Origin: Poriferisocius sp965200775
GTDB taxonomy: Bacteria > Actinomycetota > Acidimicrobiia > Acidimicrobiales > Bin134
Direction of reading: 5' to 3'
Assembly (NCBI GenBank): GCA_965200775.1
Contig: OZ241383.1
Span: 62,001-126,000, forward strand
Length of the DNA: 64,000 nt
Shown: piece by piece, positions 26,491-36,417 of the stretch
How positions within the stretch are numbered: position 1 is the first letter of the stretch
How the letters are laid out: each line of letters begins with the position of its first letter
Notes under the pieces: model-generated
The model's database searches: none
What the model was told of the DNA's origin: nothing
Seen by the model: only the letters and a program-made list of their open reading frames with translations
Position numbers and translations under genes: made by a program

Positions 26491-27507
26491 CTACTCCTCG
26501 CCGGGGGAGACTCGGACGAGTTGTTTGCCGATGTTGCGGCCCTCGAAGAGGCGGGCGAGGGCTTGGGGAGCGTTTTCGATGCCGTCAACCACGTCGGTGC
26601 GGTAGGTGATCCGCTCCTGGCGCACCCACTGGGCCAGCACCGGAAGCGCCTCGTCGAAGCGACCGAAGTAGTCGGTGACGATGAGTCCCTGCACCTTGAC
26701 TCGCCGGAACAGGATGTTGCGGAACAACCGGGGCGACCACCAGTCACCCTCGGCGTTATAGGTGGAGATCATGCCGCACAGCACCACCCGGGCGTGGTGG
26801 TTGACCAGCCCCAACACCGCGTCCATGACCTCGCCTCCCACGTTCTCGAAGTCCACGTCGATGCCGTCGGGGCAGGATTGGCGGAGCTGCTCGGTGAGGT
26901 TGCCGGCCCGGTGGTCGATGCAGGCGTCGAACCCCAGCTCCTCGGTGGCGAACCGGCATTTCTCCGGCCCCCCGGCCACCCCCACCACCCGGCATCCCCT
27001 GATCTTGCCGATCTGTCCGGCCACCGACCCAGTGGCCCCCGCGGCGGCTGACACCACCAGGGTCTCACCGGGCCGGGGGTCGCCGATGTCGAGCAGGCCC
27101 CAGTAAGCGGTCATCCCGGTGGGGCCGAGCACCCCGGTGAACGCCTTCAGCGGCACCCCCAGATGCAGGGGGATGGGCTCGGCTCCTTCGAGCACCGAGA
27201 ACTCCTCCCAGATCAGCCCGCCGGTGACCACGTCGCCGGGCTGGAACTGCGGGTGGCGGGACTCGACCACCGTTCCCCACGTGCGACCTCGCATGGGATC
27301 GCCCACCGCCACCGGGGGCATGTAGGCGTCGATGTCGCTCATCCAGATCCGGTTGGTGGGGTCCACCGACAGGTAGGTGTTGCGCACCAGTATCTGGCCC
27401 TCGCCCAGAGCGGGCACGGGTAGCTCCGTCAGCTCCAGGTCTGTGGGCTCGATGTCCCCCTGGGGCCGGGCCCGCAGGACCCACCGCCGGTTGTGCTCGC
27501 CGGTCAT
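26491..27507 (-). CDS. NADP-dependent MDR oxidoreductase, CurA-like
   Basis: This 338-residue zinc-independent medium-chain reductase resembles leukotriene B4 dehydrogenase and curcumin reductase CurA. The N-terminal domain has the LSVDPTNRIWMSD segment near residue 48. The nucleotide loop AAAGATGSVAGQIGKIRG begins near residue 155, and the VDFENVGGEVMDAVL strand near residue 220. Such enzymes reduce the C=C bond of enones with NADPH. It is the next gene upstream of the SnoaL-like gene on the same strand. A 25-codon frame overlaps its start. Confidence 0.85.
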   Translation of the reverse strand: MTGEHNRRWVLRARPQGDIEPTDLELTELPVPALGEGQILVRNTYLSVDPTNRIWMSDIDAYMPPVAVGDPMRGRTWGTVVESRHPQFQPGDVVTGGLIWEEFSVLEGAEPIPLHLGVPLKAFTGVLGPTGMTAYWGLLDIGDPRPGETLVVSAAAGATGSVAGQIGKIRGCRVVGVAGGPEKCRFATEELGFDACIDHRAGNLTEQLRQSCPDGIDVDFENVGGEVMDAVLGLVNHHARVVLCGMISTYNAEGDWWSPRLFRNILFRRVKVQGLIVTDYFGRFDEALPVLAQWVRQERITYRTDVVDGIENAPQALARLFEGRNIGKQLVRVSPGEE

Positions 27508-27581
27508 GCCAGCGCTCCAGCGGCAATTGCGGTCGCCGTGGCTATTGCGGTCCCAATAGTCATTGTGGTCCCAGGGGTCAT
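27504..27581 (-). other. Possible 25-codon leader ORF before the CurA-like gene
   Basis: ATG at 27581 opens a frame of 25 codons rich in Ala, Thr and Ile, ending in a TGA that overlaps the CurA-like start (ATGA). The DNA is made of degenerate ~21-base repeats containing ATTGCGGTC. It could be a coupled leader or a low-complexity coincidence. Confidence 0.2.
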
Positions 27582-27679
27582 TGCGACACCCTAGAAAAAT
27601 CCGCCGAGGAGTTGGCGGCCCAAAGGGGGATACGCCCCAGGCGCTACCCTCGCCGTCGGGCGGATTTCGAGGAGGGTTG

Positions 27680-29998
27680 ATGTCCGATCAGCGCCAACAA
27701 GAGCATTATCCGGGGTTTGGGGGGACGGTGGGGCGGATCATCGCCACGTCTGAGTCGTGGTGGCCTCCCCGCCCAACCCCGCCGGAGGGGGCGCCCAACA
27801 TCGTGATCGTTCTGGCCGATGATCTGGGTTATTCCGATTTGGGTTGTTACGGCTCGGAGATTCCCACCCCGGCCATAGACGCCCTTGCCACCAGCGGTGT
27901 GCGTTACACCAACTTCCACGTGACCCCATTGTGTTCGCCCACCCGGGCGGCGCTTCTGACCGGGCTCAACTCCCACCGTGTGGGGGTGGGGTTCGTTGCC
28001 AACGCCGATCCCGGTTTTCCCGGTTACGCCGGGGAGCTACCTCCCAACCAGTCCACGCTGGCCGAGATGCTGCGCGACACCGGCTACGCCACCATGGCGG
28101 TGGGCAAGTGGCACCTGTGCAAGGAGGCCGACCTGTCGGTGGCCGGCGACAACCACTCGTGGCCGTTGCAGCGGGGGTTCGACCAGTACTACGGATTCCT
28201 CGAGGCCCTCACCAACTTCCACCACCCCCACCTGCTCTACGAGGGGAACAGCCCCGTGGACGTGGCCGAGTATCCCGACGGCTACTACCTCACCGACGAC
28301 CTCACCGACCGGGCGTGCCGCATGATCCGGGAGGTGAAGGCTACCGACCCCGACAAGCCGTTCTTCCTCTACTACGCCCACGGCGCGGTTCACGCCCCGC
28401 TGCACGCCAAGGCCGACGACATCGCCCGCCACCGAGGAAATTACGACAAGGGGTGGGACCAGCTCCGGGAGGAGCGCCTGGTCCGCCAGAAGGAACTGGG
28501 CATCGTGCCGCCGGGAACCGAGTTGCCGCCCCGGAACTTCGAACCCGACGAGGACGTTCGAGCGTGGGCCGACTATCCCGAGCACGAGCGCCGGGTCATG
28601 GCCCGTTACATGGAGGTGTATGCCGCAATGGTGGAGTCGATCGACGAGAGCGTGGCCCGCATCCGCGACGAGTTGGAGGCCCTCGGCGAGCTCGACAACA
28701 CCATCTTCGTGGTCACCAGCGACAACGGGGCCTCCCGGGAGGGGCGGGCCCAGGGGACGACCTCGTACTTCACCTACAGCAACCCCGGGGCCATGGAGTC
28801 GGCGGAAGTGGGCCAGGAAGAGCTCGACGCCCTTGACGCCATCGGGGGGCCGACCACCTGGCCCCACTACCCGCGGGGCTGGGCCATGGCCTGCAACACC
28901 CCGTTCCGGCTGTACAAGATCACCGCCCATCGGGGCGGGCACTCGGTGCCTTTCGTGCTGTCGTGGCCGGCCCGCACAGCGGAGGTGAGCGGAGAGCTGC
29001 GCCACCAGTACGCCCACGTCATCGATTTGTTGCCCACCCTGGCCGAAATGATTGGGGTGGACGTCCCCACCGAACGCAAGGGGCTGGCCTCCGACGCCCT
29101 CGACGGGGTGTCGTTCGCCCCCACGCTCGGCGACCCGGAAGCTCCCTCCGACCGCACAGAGCAGTACTACGAGTGCATCGGCCACCGGGCCTACTACAGG
29201 GACGGCTGGTCGGCATCCACGTTCCACGAGTTCATGACCCCGTTCAGCTCCGACCGGTGGGAGCTGTTCAACCTGGCCGACGACCTCAACGAGCGCAACG
29301 ACCTGGCCGAGGCCGAGCCCGAGAAGCTGGCCGAGCTGGTCGAGGCCTGGGAGGAAGCGGCGTGGCGCAACCGGGTGTTCCCCCTCGACGAGGGTTCCGG
29401 GCTGTACCGCATCCTGCGGCCGGCCGAGCACGAGCAGCTAACTCGCTCGCTGTTGATCCGGCCCGGAACGCCCACCGTGGAGCGCTACCGGGCGTCACGG
29501 GTTATCGCCGGGGGCAACTTCACCATCACCGTGGATCTCGACCACCGCCCCGGCGACCATGGTGTGCTGGTGGCCCACGGCGGGCAGGCGTCGGGCTACG
29601 TGCTCTACGTGGAGGATTCGGCCCTGCACTTCGAGGTCAACAGCGGGGGACAGCCCATGGTTTTCGACCCCATGGAACTGCCGGGGCCGTGCGGTGAGGT
29701 AGTGGTGGACTTCCAGGCTCCTGGCGGGCGCATCTGGAACGTCTCGGTGAGCGCCGACGGTCGTCCCGGCATCACCGCGACCGACATCCCCCAGATCTAC
29801 GGCTTCATTCCCTGGGAGGGCATCGACGTAGGGGTTGATCGCCGGTCGCCGGTGTCGTGGTCGCTCCACCAGCGCCACGGTTCGTTCCCCTACACCGGCA
29901 CCATCCACCAGGTCACCTACGTGCCCGGCCCACCCGCGCCCGACACCGACGAGGTGCGCTTGGCCGAACTCCGCGAGATCGGCATGGCCCTGGAGTAG
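27680..29998 (+). CDS. Arylsulfatase-type sulfatase, copy 1
   Basis: This 772-residue formylglycine-dependent sulfatase hydrolyses sulfate esters. The metal-binding ADDLGYSDLGCYG is at residues ~46-58, the Cys that is converted to formylglycine is C85 in CSPTRAALLTG, and GKWHLC lies near residue 145. About 150 C-terminal residues form an extra beta-rich domain beginning with GGNFTITVDLDHR. No signal peptide is present, so either the substrate is imported or export is non-Sec. A strong GAGGAGGG site precedes ATG 27680. The next gene is a close tandem duplicate that includes the upstream leader. No formylglycine-generating enzyme is visible. Confidence 0.92.
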   Translation: MSDQRQQEHYPGFGGTVGRIIATSESWWPPRPTPPEGAPNIVIVLADDLGYSDLGCYGSEIPTPAIDALATSGVRYTNFHVTPLCSPTRAALLTGLNSHRVGVGFVANADPGFPGYAGELPPNQSTLAEMLRDTGYATMAVGKWHLCKEADLSVAGDNHSWPLQRGFDQYYGFLEALTNFHHPHLLYEGNSPVDVAEYPDGYYLTDDLTDRACRMIREVKATDPDKPFFLYYAHGAVHAPLHAKADDIARHRGNYDKGWDQLREERLVRQKELGIVPPGTELPPRNFEPDEDVRAWADYPEHERRVMARYMEVYAAMVESIDESVARIRDELEALGELDNTIFVVTSDNGASREGRAQGTTSYFTYSNPGAMESAEVGQEELDALDAIGGPTTWPHYPRGWAMACNTPFRLYKITAHRGGHSVPFVLSWPARTAEVSGELRHQYAHVIDLLPTLAEMIGVDVPTERKGLASDALDGVSFAPTLGDPEAPSDRTEQYYECIGHRAYYRDGWSASTFHEFMTPFSSDRWELFNLADDLNERNDLAEAEPEKLAELVEAWEEAAWRNRVFPLDEGSGLYRILRPAEHEQLTRSLLIRPGTPTVERYRASRVIAGGNFTITVDLDHRPGDHGVLVAHGGQASGYVLYVEDSALHFEVNSGGQPMVFDPMELPGPCGEVVVDFQAPGGRIWNVSVSADGRPGITATDIPQIYGFIPWEGIDVGVDRRSPVSWSLHQRHGSFPYTGTIHQVTYVPGPPAPDTDEVRLAELREIGMALE

Positions 29999-30082
29999 CG
30001 GTTGGTCCTCCGGCGAGTAGCCGTTCTCCCTCCTCGGGGTGAAGCGCTACTGTCCCCGTCGGGCAGATTTCGAGGAGGATTG

Positions 30083-32407
30083 ATGACCGATCAGCGCCAG
30101 CAGGAGCACTATCCGGGGTTCGAGGGAACGGTTGGGCGGATCATCGCCACGTCGGAGTCGTGGTGGCCTCCCCGCCCAACCCCGCCGGAAGGGGCGCCCA
30201 ACATCGTGATCGTGCTGGCCGATGACCTGGGTTATTCCGATTTGGGCTGTTACGGCTCGGAGATTCCCACCCCGGCCATAGACGCCCTTGCCACCAGCGG
30301 TGTGCGTTACACCAACTTCCACGTGACCCCGCTGTGCTCGCCCACCCGGGCAGCGCTACTGACCGGGCTCAACCCCCACCACGCAGGCATGGGGTTCGTG
30401 GCCAACGCCGATCCCGGATTCCCCGGTTACGCCGGGGAGCTGCCCCGCAACCAGTCCACGCTGGCCGAGATGCTGCGCGACACCGGCTACGCCACCATGG
30501 CTGTGGGCAAGTGGCATCTCTGCCAAGAGGCCGACCTGTCGGTAGCGGGCGACAACCACTCGTGGCCGTTGCAGCGAGGGTTCGACCAGTACTACGGGTT
30601 TCTCGAGGCCCTAACCGACTTCCACTTCCCCCACCAGTTGTTCGAGGGCAACAATCCGGTCCACGTCGACCAATACCCCGAGGGCTACTACCTCACCGAC
30701 GACCTGACCGACCGGGCGTGCCGCATGATCCGGGAGGTGAAGGCCACCGACCCCGACAAGCCGTTCTTCCTCTACTACGCCCACGGCGCGGTCCACGCCC
30801 CGCTGCACGCCAAAGCCGACGACATCGCCCGCCACCGCGGGAACTACGACAAGGGGTGGGACCAGCTCCGGGAGGAGCGCCTGGCCCGCCAGAAGGACCT
30901 GGGCATCGTGCCTCCCGACGCCGAACTGCCGCCCCGCAACCCCGAACCCAACGAGGACGTTCGAGCGTGGGACAGCTATCCCGAGGCCGACCGCAAGGTC
31001 ATGGCCCGTTACATGGAGGTGTACGCCGCCATGGTGGAGTCGATCGACGAAAGCGTGGCCCGCATCCGGGCCGAGCTGGAGACCATCGGCCAGCTCGACA
31101 ACACCATCTTCGTGTTCACCAGCGACAACGGCGCTTCCCGTGAGGGGCGGGCCCAGGGGAGCACCTCGTACTTCACCCACAGCGGCACCGGAGCCCGGCC
31201 CTCCCCACCGGTGGGGGAGCACGAGCTCGAGGCGTTCGAGGCCGACGACATCGGTGGTCCTACAACCTGGCCCCACTACCCGCGGGGCTGGGCCATGGCC
31301 TGCAACACCCCGTTCCGGCTGTACAAGATCACCACTCACCGGGGCGGCCACTCGGTGCCGTTCGTCCTGTCGTGGCCGGCCCGCACCGAAGCGGTAAGGG
31401 GGGAGCTGCGCCACCAGTACACCCACATCATCGACCTCTTGCCCACCCTGGCCGACCTCTTGGGACTGGACATCCCCACTGAGCGCCAAGGGCAGGCCTC
31501 CGACGCCCCCGACGGGGTGTCGTTCGCCCCCACCCTGGGCGACCCCGAGGCCCCCTCCGACCGCACCGAGCAGTACTACGAGTGCATCGGCCACCGGGGC
31601 ATCTACAGGGACGGCTGGTCGGCGGCCATATTCCACGAACACCTCACCCCGTTCAGCTCCGACCGGTGGGAGCTGTTCAACCTTGCCGACGACTTCAACG
31701 AGCGCAACGACCTGGCCGAGGCCGAGCCCGAGAAGCTGGCCGAGCTTGTGGAGGCCTGGGAGGAAGCGGCGTGGCGCAACCGGGTGTTCCCCCTCGACGA
31801 GGCCTCCGGGCTGTTCCGCACCCTCAAGCCCCCCGAACACGAGCAGCTCACCCGCACACTGCGGATCAGGCCCGGAACGCCCACCATCGAGCGGCTGCGG
31901 TCGTCCCGGATCATCGCCGGAGGCAACTTCACAATCACCGTCGATCTCGACCACCGCCCCGGCGACCAGGGAGTGCTGGTGGCCCACGGCAGCCAGGCAT
32001 CGGGCTACGTGCTCTACGTGGAGGATTCGGCCCTGCACTTCGAGGTCAACAGCTCGGGGCGCTACATGATCGCCGACCCGGTGGACCTGCCGGGAGCTTG
32101 CCGTCAGGTAGTGGTGGATGTGCAGGCCCCCGGCGGGCGCATCTGGAACGCATCGGTGAGCGCCGACGGGCACGCCGGGACCACGCTGGCGGATATTCCC
32201 CAAATGCTCGGCTTCCTGCCGTGGCAGGGAATCGACGTGGGGCTCAACCGGCGGTCGCCCGTATCGTGGCCTCTACACCAGCGTCACGGCACGTTCCCGT
32301 ACACCGGCACCATCCACCAGGTGACCTACGTGCCCGGTCCGCCCGCGCCCGACGCCGACGACGTGCGCCTGGCCGAGTTCCGCGAGGTGGGCATGGCCCT
32401 GGAGTAG
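30083..32407 (+). CDS. Arylsulfatase-type sulfatase, copy 2
   Basis: This 774-residue sulfatase is nearly identical to copy 1 over most of its length, including the metal site, the CSPTR formylglycine site at the same position (C85) and the C-terminal beta domain. Differences cluster in a loop around residues 385-400 (SGTGARPSPPVGE), in residues 190-205 and in the last domain, which may change substrate preference. Its leader region (CGTCGGGC, then GATTTCGAGGAGG before the ATG) is also a copy of that in front of copy 1, so the duplication included regulatory sequence. It is separated from copy 1 by 84 bases. Confidence 0.92.
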   Translation: MTDQRQQEHYPGFEGTVGRIIATSESWWPPRPTPPEGAPNIVIVLADDLGYSDLGCYGSEIPTPAIDALATSGVRYTNFHVTPLCSPTRAALLTGLNPHHAGMGFVANADPGFPGYAGELPRNQSTLAEMLRDTGYATMAVGKWHLCQEADLSVAGDNHSWPLQRGFDQYYGFLEALTDFHFPHQLFEGNNPVHVDQYPEGYYLTDDLTDRACRMIREVKATDPDKPFFLYYAHGAVHAPLHAKADDIARHRGNYDKGWDQLREERLARQKDLGIVPPDAELPPRNPEPNEDVRAWDSYPEADRKVMARYMEVYAAMVESIDESVARIRAELETIGQLDNTIFVFTSDNGASREGRAQGSTSYFTHSGTGARPSPPVGEHELEAFEADDIGGPTTWPHYPRGWAMACNTPFRLYKITTHRGGHSVPFVLSWPARTEAVRGELRHQYTHIIDLLPTLADLLGLDIPTERQGQASDAPDGVSFAPTLGDPEAPSDRTEQYYECIGHRGIYRDGWSAAIFHEHLTPFSSDRWELFNLADDFNERNDLAEAEPEKLAELVEAWEEAAWRNRVFPLDEASGLFRTLKPPEHEQLTRTLRIRPGTPTIERLRSSRIIAGGNFTITVDLDHRPGDQGVLVAHGSQASGYVLYVEDSALHFEVNSSGRYMIADPVDLPGACRQVVVDVQAPGGRIWNASVSADGHAGTTLADIPQMLGFLPWQGIDVGLNRRSPVSWPLHQRHGTFPYTGTIHQVTYVPGPPAPDADDVRLAEFREVGMALE

Positions 32408-32440
32408 CCAGAAGGGCCGGAGCAGCTGGCCGGGCTCGGC

Positions 32441-33928
32441 TCAGACCACCTGGCGTTCGGCTGCTTCCAGCCTCTTCAGCTCCTCGAATCGCTCCCGCAG
32501 CTCGCCACGCCGGGAACGGTCGTTGGCCAGGTTCACCAGTTCGTGGGGATCGGCGTCGTGGTCGTACCACTCGTGGTCGTGGTCATCGAAGTCGGCGTCT
32601 GGCCCGAAGGTCATCGAATCACCCAGTTGCACTCCGAGGTTGCTCACCCCGCCACCGATGCCGTAGTAGCGGCAGTACTTGTGGCGACCGTCGAACACCC
32701 CGGAGGAGGCGTACCGCACCTTCTCCACCCCCAGGTACCACGGCCATCGCTGGGCGAACAGGATGTGGTCGCGGATCACCGCCGACTGGTCGCCGAACAG
32801 GGGGGTCAGGCTCCGGCCCGGCAGGTTGGAAGCGTCGAGGCCGGCCAACTCCAAGATGGTGGCAGCCAGATCGGTGTGGCTGGTGAGCGACTCGGTTGCG
32901 GTACCCGGCGTGGTGAGCCCCGGTGCCGACAGGTACAGCGGGATTCTCATGGTCTCCTCGTAGTTCCACGGCCCCTTGGATCGCAGCCCGTGGGAGCCGC
33001 ACTGGTCGCCGTGGTCGGACGTGAACACCACCACGGTGTTGTCCCACTGGTCGATGTCGTCGAGGGCGTCGAGCACCACCGCCAGGGATTGGTCGCTGAG
33101 CTGGTGGAGCTTCACGTAGTAATCGAGCTGGCGCAGCCACAGGTCGGTGTCGTTGGGGTCCATCGGACCGGGCCGACCGTTGCGTTCCATTTCCAGCAGC
33201 CACCGGCGATGAACCTCGGGCTTGGTGTGCAGATCGTCGTCGAAGTTCTCCGGCAGCTCGTTACACCACCGCTCCACCTCGTGGGGGAAGGGGGGCAGGT
33301 TGGTGGCACGGCCCCACTTGCGCCGGTCGAGGCGGTCTCGGCTCCCGGCCACGTAGTCGGGGTTCTCCTCCCAGAACCAGGGCTGGTCGAGCGGGAACCA
33401 CATGATGTCGTGGGGGTTCACCAACCCCACGGTCAGGAACCACGGTTGCGTGGAGTTGCGCTGGTCTCGCAGCCAGGCGGCCGAGTCGGCGGCGATGGGC
33501 ACGTCGAACTCGGTGCCGCTGCCTGGCAGCCCCCAGAAGGCCATGTCGTTGCCCGTCCAGTCGGAGAACCCGTAGGCCTCCATGTCGGGTTCGGAGGACG
33601 CTTCGAGGTGCCACTTGCCCTTGTAAGCGGTGCGATACCCGGCCTCTCGCAATCGGGTGCCCAGGGTGGGGATGTCGGTGGAGAGCTGGGTGTTGTTGGG
33701 GTAGCTGGAGTTTTCGGTTACCCCGTGGCCGTCCATGGACAGCCCGGTGAACAGGGTGGCGCGTGACGGCGAGCACGGCGAGGTGGGGGTGTAGTGGCGG
33801 CGGAACTCCAGCGACCGGTCGAGCAGGCGACGGCGAGCGGGCAGGGGCGCATCGGGGGGCAGCCAGTCTCGCTGGCGCTCCTGGTCGGATACCAACAGCA
33901 GGATGTTGGGAGGTGTGTTGACGGGCAT
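32441..33928 (-). CDS. Sulfatase, third and divergent type
   Basis: This 495-residue sulfatase is only distantly related to the tandem pair. The metal site is LLLVSDQ at residues 10-16, the formylglycine Cys is C52 in PCSPSRATLFTG, and GKWHLE lies near residue 105. The VVVFTSDHGDQCGSHGL segment near residue 305 supplies further metal ligands. The frame extends upstream to 34015, but homology begins at ATG 33928 (MPVNTPPNILLLV). It is convergent with copy 2 and divergent from the ABC importer, so all sulfatase and uptake genes lie in one block. It may act on small or choline-type sulfates; that is a guess. Confidence 0.88.
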   Translation of the reverse strand: MPVNTPPNILLLVSDQERQRDWLPPDAPLPARRRLLDRSLEFRRHYTPTSPCSPSRATLFTGLSMDGHGVTENSSYPNNTQLSTDIPTLGTRLREAGYRTAYKGKWHLEASSEPDMEAYGFSDWTGNDMAFWGLPGSGTEFDVPIAADSAAWLRDQRNSTQPWFLTVGLVNPHDIMWFPLDQPWFWEENPDYVAGSRDRLDRRKWGRATNLPPFPHEVERWCNELPENFDDDLHTKPEVHRRWLLEMERNGRPGPMDPNDTDLWLRQLDYYVKLHQLSDQSLAVVLDALDDIDQWDNTVVVFTSDHGDQCGSHGLRSKGPWNYEETMRIPLYLSAPGLTTPGTATESLTSHTDLAATILELAGLDASNLPGRSLTPLFGDQSAVIRDHILFAQRWPWYLGVEKVRYASSGVFDGRHKYCRYYGIGGGVSNLGVQLGDSMTFGPDADFDDHDHEWYDHDADPHELVNLANDRSRRGELRERFEELKRLEAAERQVV

Positions 33929-34084
33929 GGCCGGGAGCGTACCGGAGGGGAGGCGACGGCCTTTTTCCACCGCCCGATTGGGCACGCAGAAATTGAGTTT
34001 GTCACTTTCTTGCACATCCGACTATTTGATGGTGAACTTATCGCCGCAAGGTTCATTGAGACGCGGCCACAGGAGGGGTATCTC

Positions 34085-36310
34085 ATGACTTCAAAACCAA
34101 GAACACGGTCCCGGCTTCTATTGCTTCTGGCAATTCTCTTGTCTCTCACCATGGTTGCTGCAGCCTGCGGCAATGATGACGACGACACATCGACGTCGAG
34201 CGGCGACGGGGGAGCGGCCACCGATACCACCGATTCCGGCGGTGGCGACTCCGGGTCCGGCGACTCCGGTGGCAGCGATGCCGGCGACAGTGGTTCCACC
34301 GATTCCGGTGGCAGCGATGCCGGCGACAGCGATGCCGGCGACAGCGACTCCGGAGATTCCGGTGGTACCGACTCCGGCAGTGGCGACAGCGACGCCGGCG
34401 ACGGCCCGGACGAGGACGCTGTGGTTATCGAGGAGATCGGCCCACCCGAGGACACCACGGTGACCGTCTGCGATGCGCCGTCGTTCACGCAGATCTATGC
34501 CAAGGTCATGGCCAATCGGGGCATTGCCGAAAACCGAGGATTCGACATCGATTTCGTGGCCTGCCACTCGGGTCCGGCGCAGGCCGCGGCGCTGGTCTCC
34601 GGCCAGGTTGATATCGCGCTGAACACTCCCGACAACATGCTGGGCATCCGCAACGCCGATTTCGACGTGGTCATGTTCGCCCAGATCGTCGACAACCATT
34701 TCTTCGACATCGTGGTGTCCAACAACTTCGGTGAGATCGACTGCCCGCAAGGTGATTGGGAGTGCGTGATGGCCGTACTGAACGGCACCCGCGTGGGTGT
34801 GGTGGCCCGGGGTGCCGCCGCCGAGCAGATCGCCCGGCAGCTCCTGGACTCCGCCGGGTATGACCCGGACGACACCACCTATATCGCCACCGGGTTGGCG
34901 GGCACGACGCTGGCCGCACTGTCGTCCGACGAGGTGGACTGGGCAATCACGTTCGAGCCCGGCCTGAGCACGGCCGAAGTCGATGGCATCGGCTACGCCC
35001 CCTTCCGGCTCCGGGGCGGAGACGGTCCGCCCGAGCTCGACTGGCCGTCGGCGGTGATCATCACCTCCCGGTCCTATTGGGATGCCAACCCCAACACTGT
35101 CCTGAACTACCGGGCCGGAATGCTCGAAGCCATGGAGTGGTTGCGCAACCCGGACAACCGAGATGCCGTCATTGAGGAGATGCTCGGTTATCTGGGCCTC
35201 GAACCGGAGATGGCCGAGATCGTCTTCGACAACAACATCGGCTCAATGACAGTGACTGCCGAACTCGATCGGGTTCGGATCCAGAACAACGTGGACTACG
35301 CCGTGGGCCGAGGCATCCTCGGAGAGGCCCAGGAATTCGGCGAGTTCGCGGTAGGCCCGGGCATCGACGTCATCCTGCCGCCGACGTTGGTGCCGGAGAC
35401 CGACCTGGTCCGCATCTGCCAGGCACCCTCGTTCAACGGGCTGGCAGTGCAGGTTGCCGTGGAGAAGGGGATGCTGGGCGACCGCGGGGTTACCGGCGAG
35501 TTCGTCCAATGTCCCTCCGGTCCGGCCAACGCGGCTGCGCTCATTGCCAACGAAGTCCAGTTCTCGGTCAATACACCCGACAACATGCTGGGCATCCGCA
35601 ACGCCGATTTCGACGTGGTCATGTTCCAGCAAATCCAGGACAAGCACTTCTTCGACATCGTTGTCAGCAGCAACTTCGGAGAGATTGACTGTGAGCAGGG
35701 CGACGTGGACTGCACCATGGCCGCTCTGGACGGCACCCGTGTAGGCGTGGTGGCCCGGGGTGCCGCTGCCGAGCAGATCGCCCGCCAACTCTACGACTCA
35801 GCCGGCCTCGATCCCGATGACGCCACCTACATCGCCACCGGACTGTCGGGGACCACGCTGGCCGCACTGTCATCCGGCGAAGTGGACTGGGCAATCACCT
35901 TCGAGCCCGGCCTCAGTCAGGCGGAGGTTGACGGCATTGCGTACGCACCGTTCTCGTTGCGGGCCGGCCAGTTCCCAACCGAACTCGACTGGCCGTCGGC
36001 GGTCAACACCACCTCCCGCCAGTTCTTCGAGGACAACCCGAACACGGTGGCCATTTACGCCCAGGCCGTGCGAGCCGCCATGGACTGGCTGCGCAATCCC
36101 GCCAACCGTGAAGCGACCCTGGAACTCATGGACAGCTTCCTCGGGTTGGAGAGGAATGTTGCCGAGGTCGTGTACGAGCGCAACATCGGTATCTTCTCGC
36201 TCAACGGAGCCCTTCAGCCTGCCCGACTCCAGAACAACGTGGACTACGCGGTGGGACGGGGCATCCTCGAGCAAGCCCAGGAGTTCTCCGAGTTCGCCGT
36301 CACCCCGTAA
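34085..36310 (+). CDS. Lipoprotein with two fused ABC substrate-binding domains
   Basis: This 741-residue protein begins with a lipoprotein signal whose lipobox ends at C28 (VAAAC). Residues ~31-110 are a low-complexity linker of Ser, Asp and Gly. Two homologous periplasmic-binding domains of the SsuA/NMT1 type follow, roughly residues 120-430 and 435-741. Both carry a CxAPSF start, NTPDNMLGIRNADFDVVMF, GTRVGVVARGAAAEQIA and DEVDWAITFEPGL-like segments. About 50 bases around 34628-34678 and 35576-35626 are identical, so the duplication is recent or kept alike by gene conversion. It lies upstream of matching ABC ATPase and permease genes and should capture ligand outside the membrane. Confidence 0.9.
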   Translation: MTSKPRTRSRLLLLLAILLSLTMVAAACGNDDDDTSTSSGDGGAATDTTDSGGGDSGSGDSGGSDAGDSGSTDSGGSDAGDSDAGDSDSGDSGGTDSGSGDSDAGDGPDEDAVVIEEIGPPEDTTVTVCDAPSFTQIYAKVMANRGIAENRGFDIDFVACHSGPAQAAALVSGQVDIALNTPDNMLGIRNADFDVVMFAQIVDNHFFDIVVSNNFGEIDCPQGDWECVMAVLNGTRVGVVARGAAAEQIARQLLDSAGYDPDDTTYIATGLAGTTLAALSSDEVDWAITFEPGLSTAEVDGIGYAPFRLRGGDGPPELDWPSAVIITSRSYWDANPNTVLNYRAGMLEAMEWLRNPDNRDAVIEEMLGYLGLEPEMAEIVFDNNIGSMTVTAELDRVRIQNNVDYAVGRGILGEAQEFGEFAVGPGIDVILPPTLVPETDLVRICQAPSFNGLAVQVAVEKGMLGDRGVTGEFVQCPSGPANAAALIANEVQFSVNTPDNMLGIRNADFDVVMFQQIQDKHFFDIVVSSNFGEIDCEQGDVDCTMAALDGTRVGVVARGAAAEQIARQLYDSAGLDPDDATYIATGLSGTTLAALSSGEVDWAITFEPGLSQAEVDGIAYAPFSLRAGQFPTELDWPSAVNTTSRQFFEDNPNTVAIYAQAVRAAMDWLRNPANREATLELMDSFLGLERNVAEVVYERNIGIFSLNGALQPARLQNNVDYAVGRGILEQAQEFSEFAVTP

Positions 36311-36417
36311 CCAACTCCTCGCCGGGTCGGGCGGCTCGATTGGGCCGCCCGACCGGCAGGGCCGTTGACCATGAAGGTGATCAGCAGAAAGTCCGGGACA
36401 CCAGGGAGCCAGGGCGA

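Noticed and set aside
27640..30083. CRISPR-like repeat at the two sulfatase leaders
   Set aside because: There are only two copies 2.4 kb apart, explained by gene duplication.
34085..34460. Ser/Asp/Gly-rich stretch as a surface adhesin
   Set aside because: It follows a lipobox and leads into two binding domains next to ABC genes, so it is a linker.
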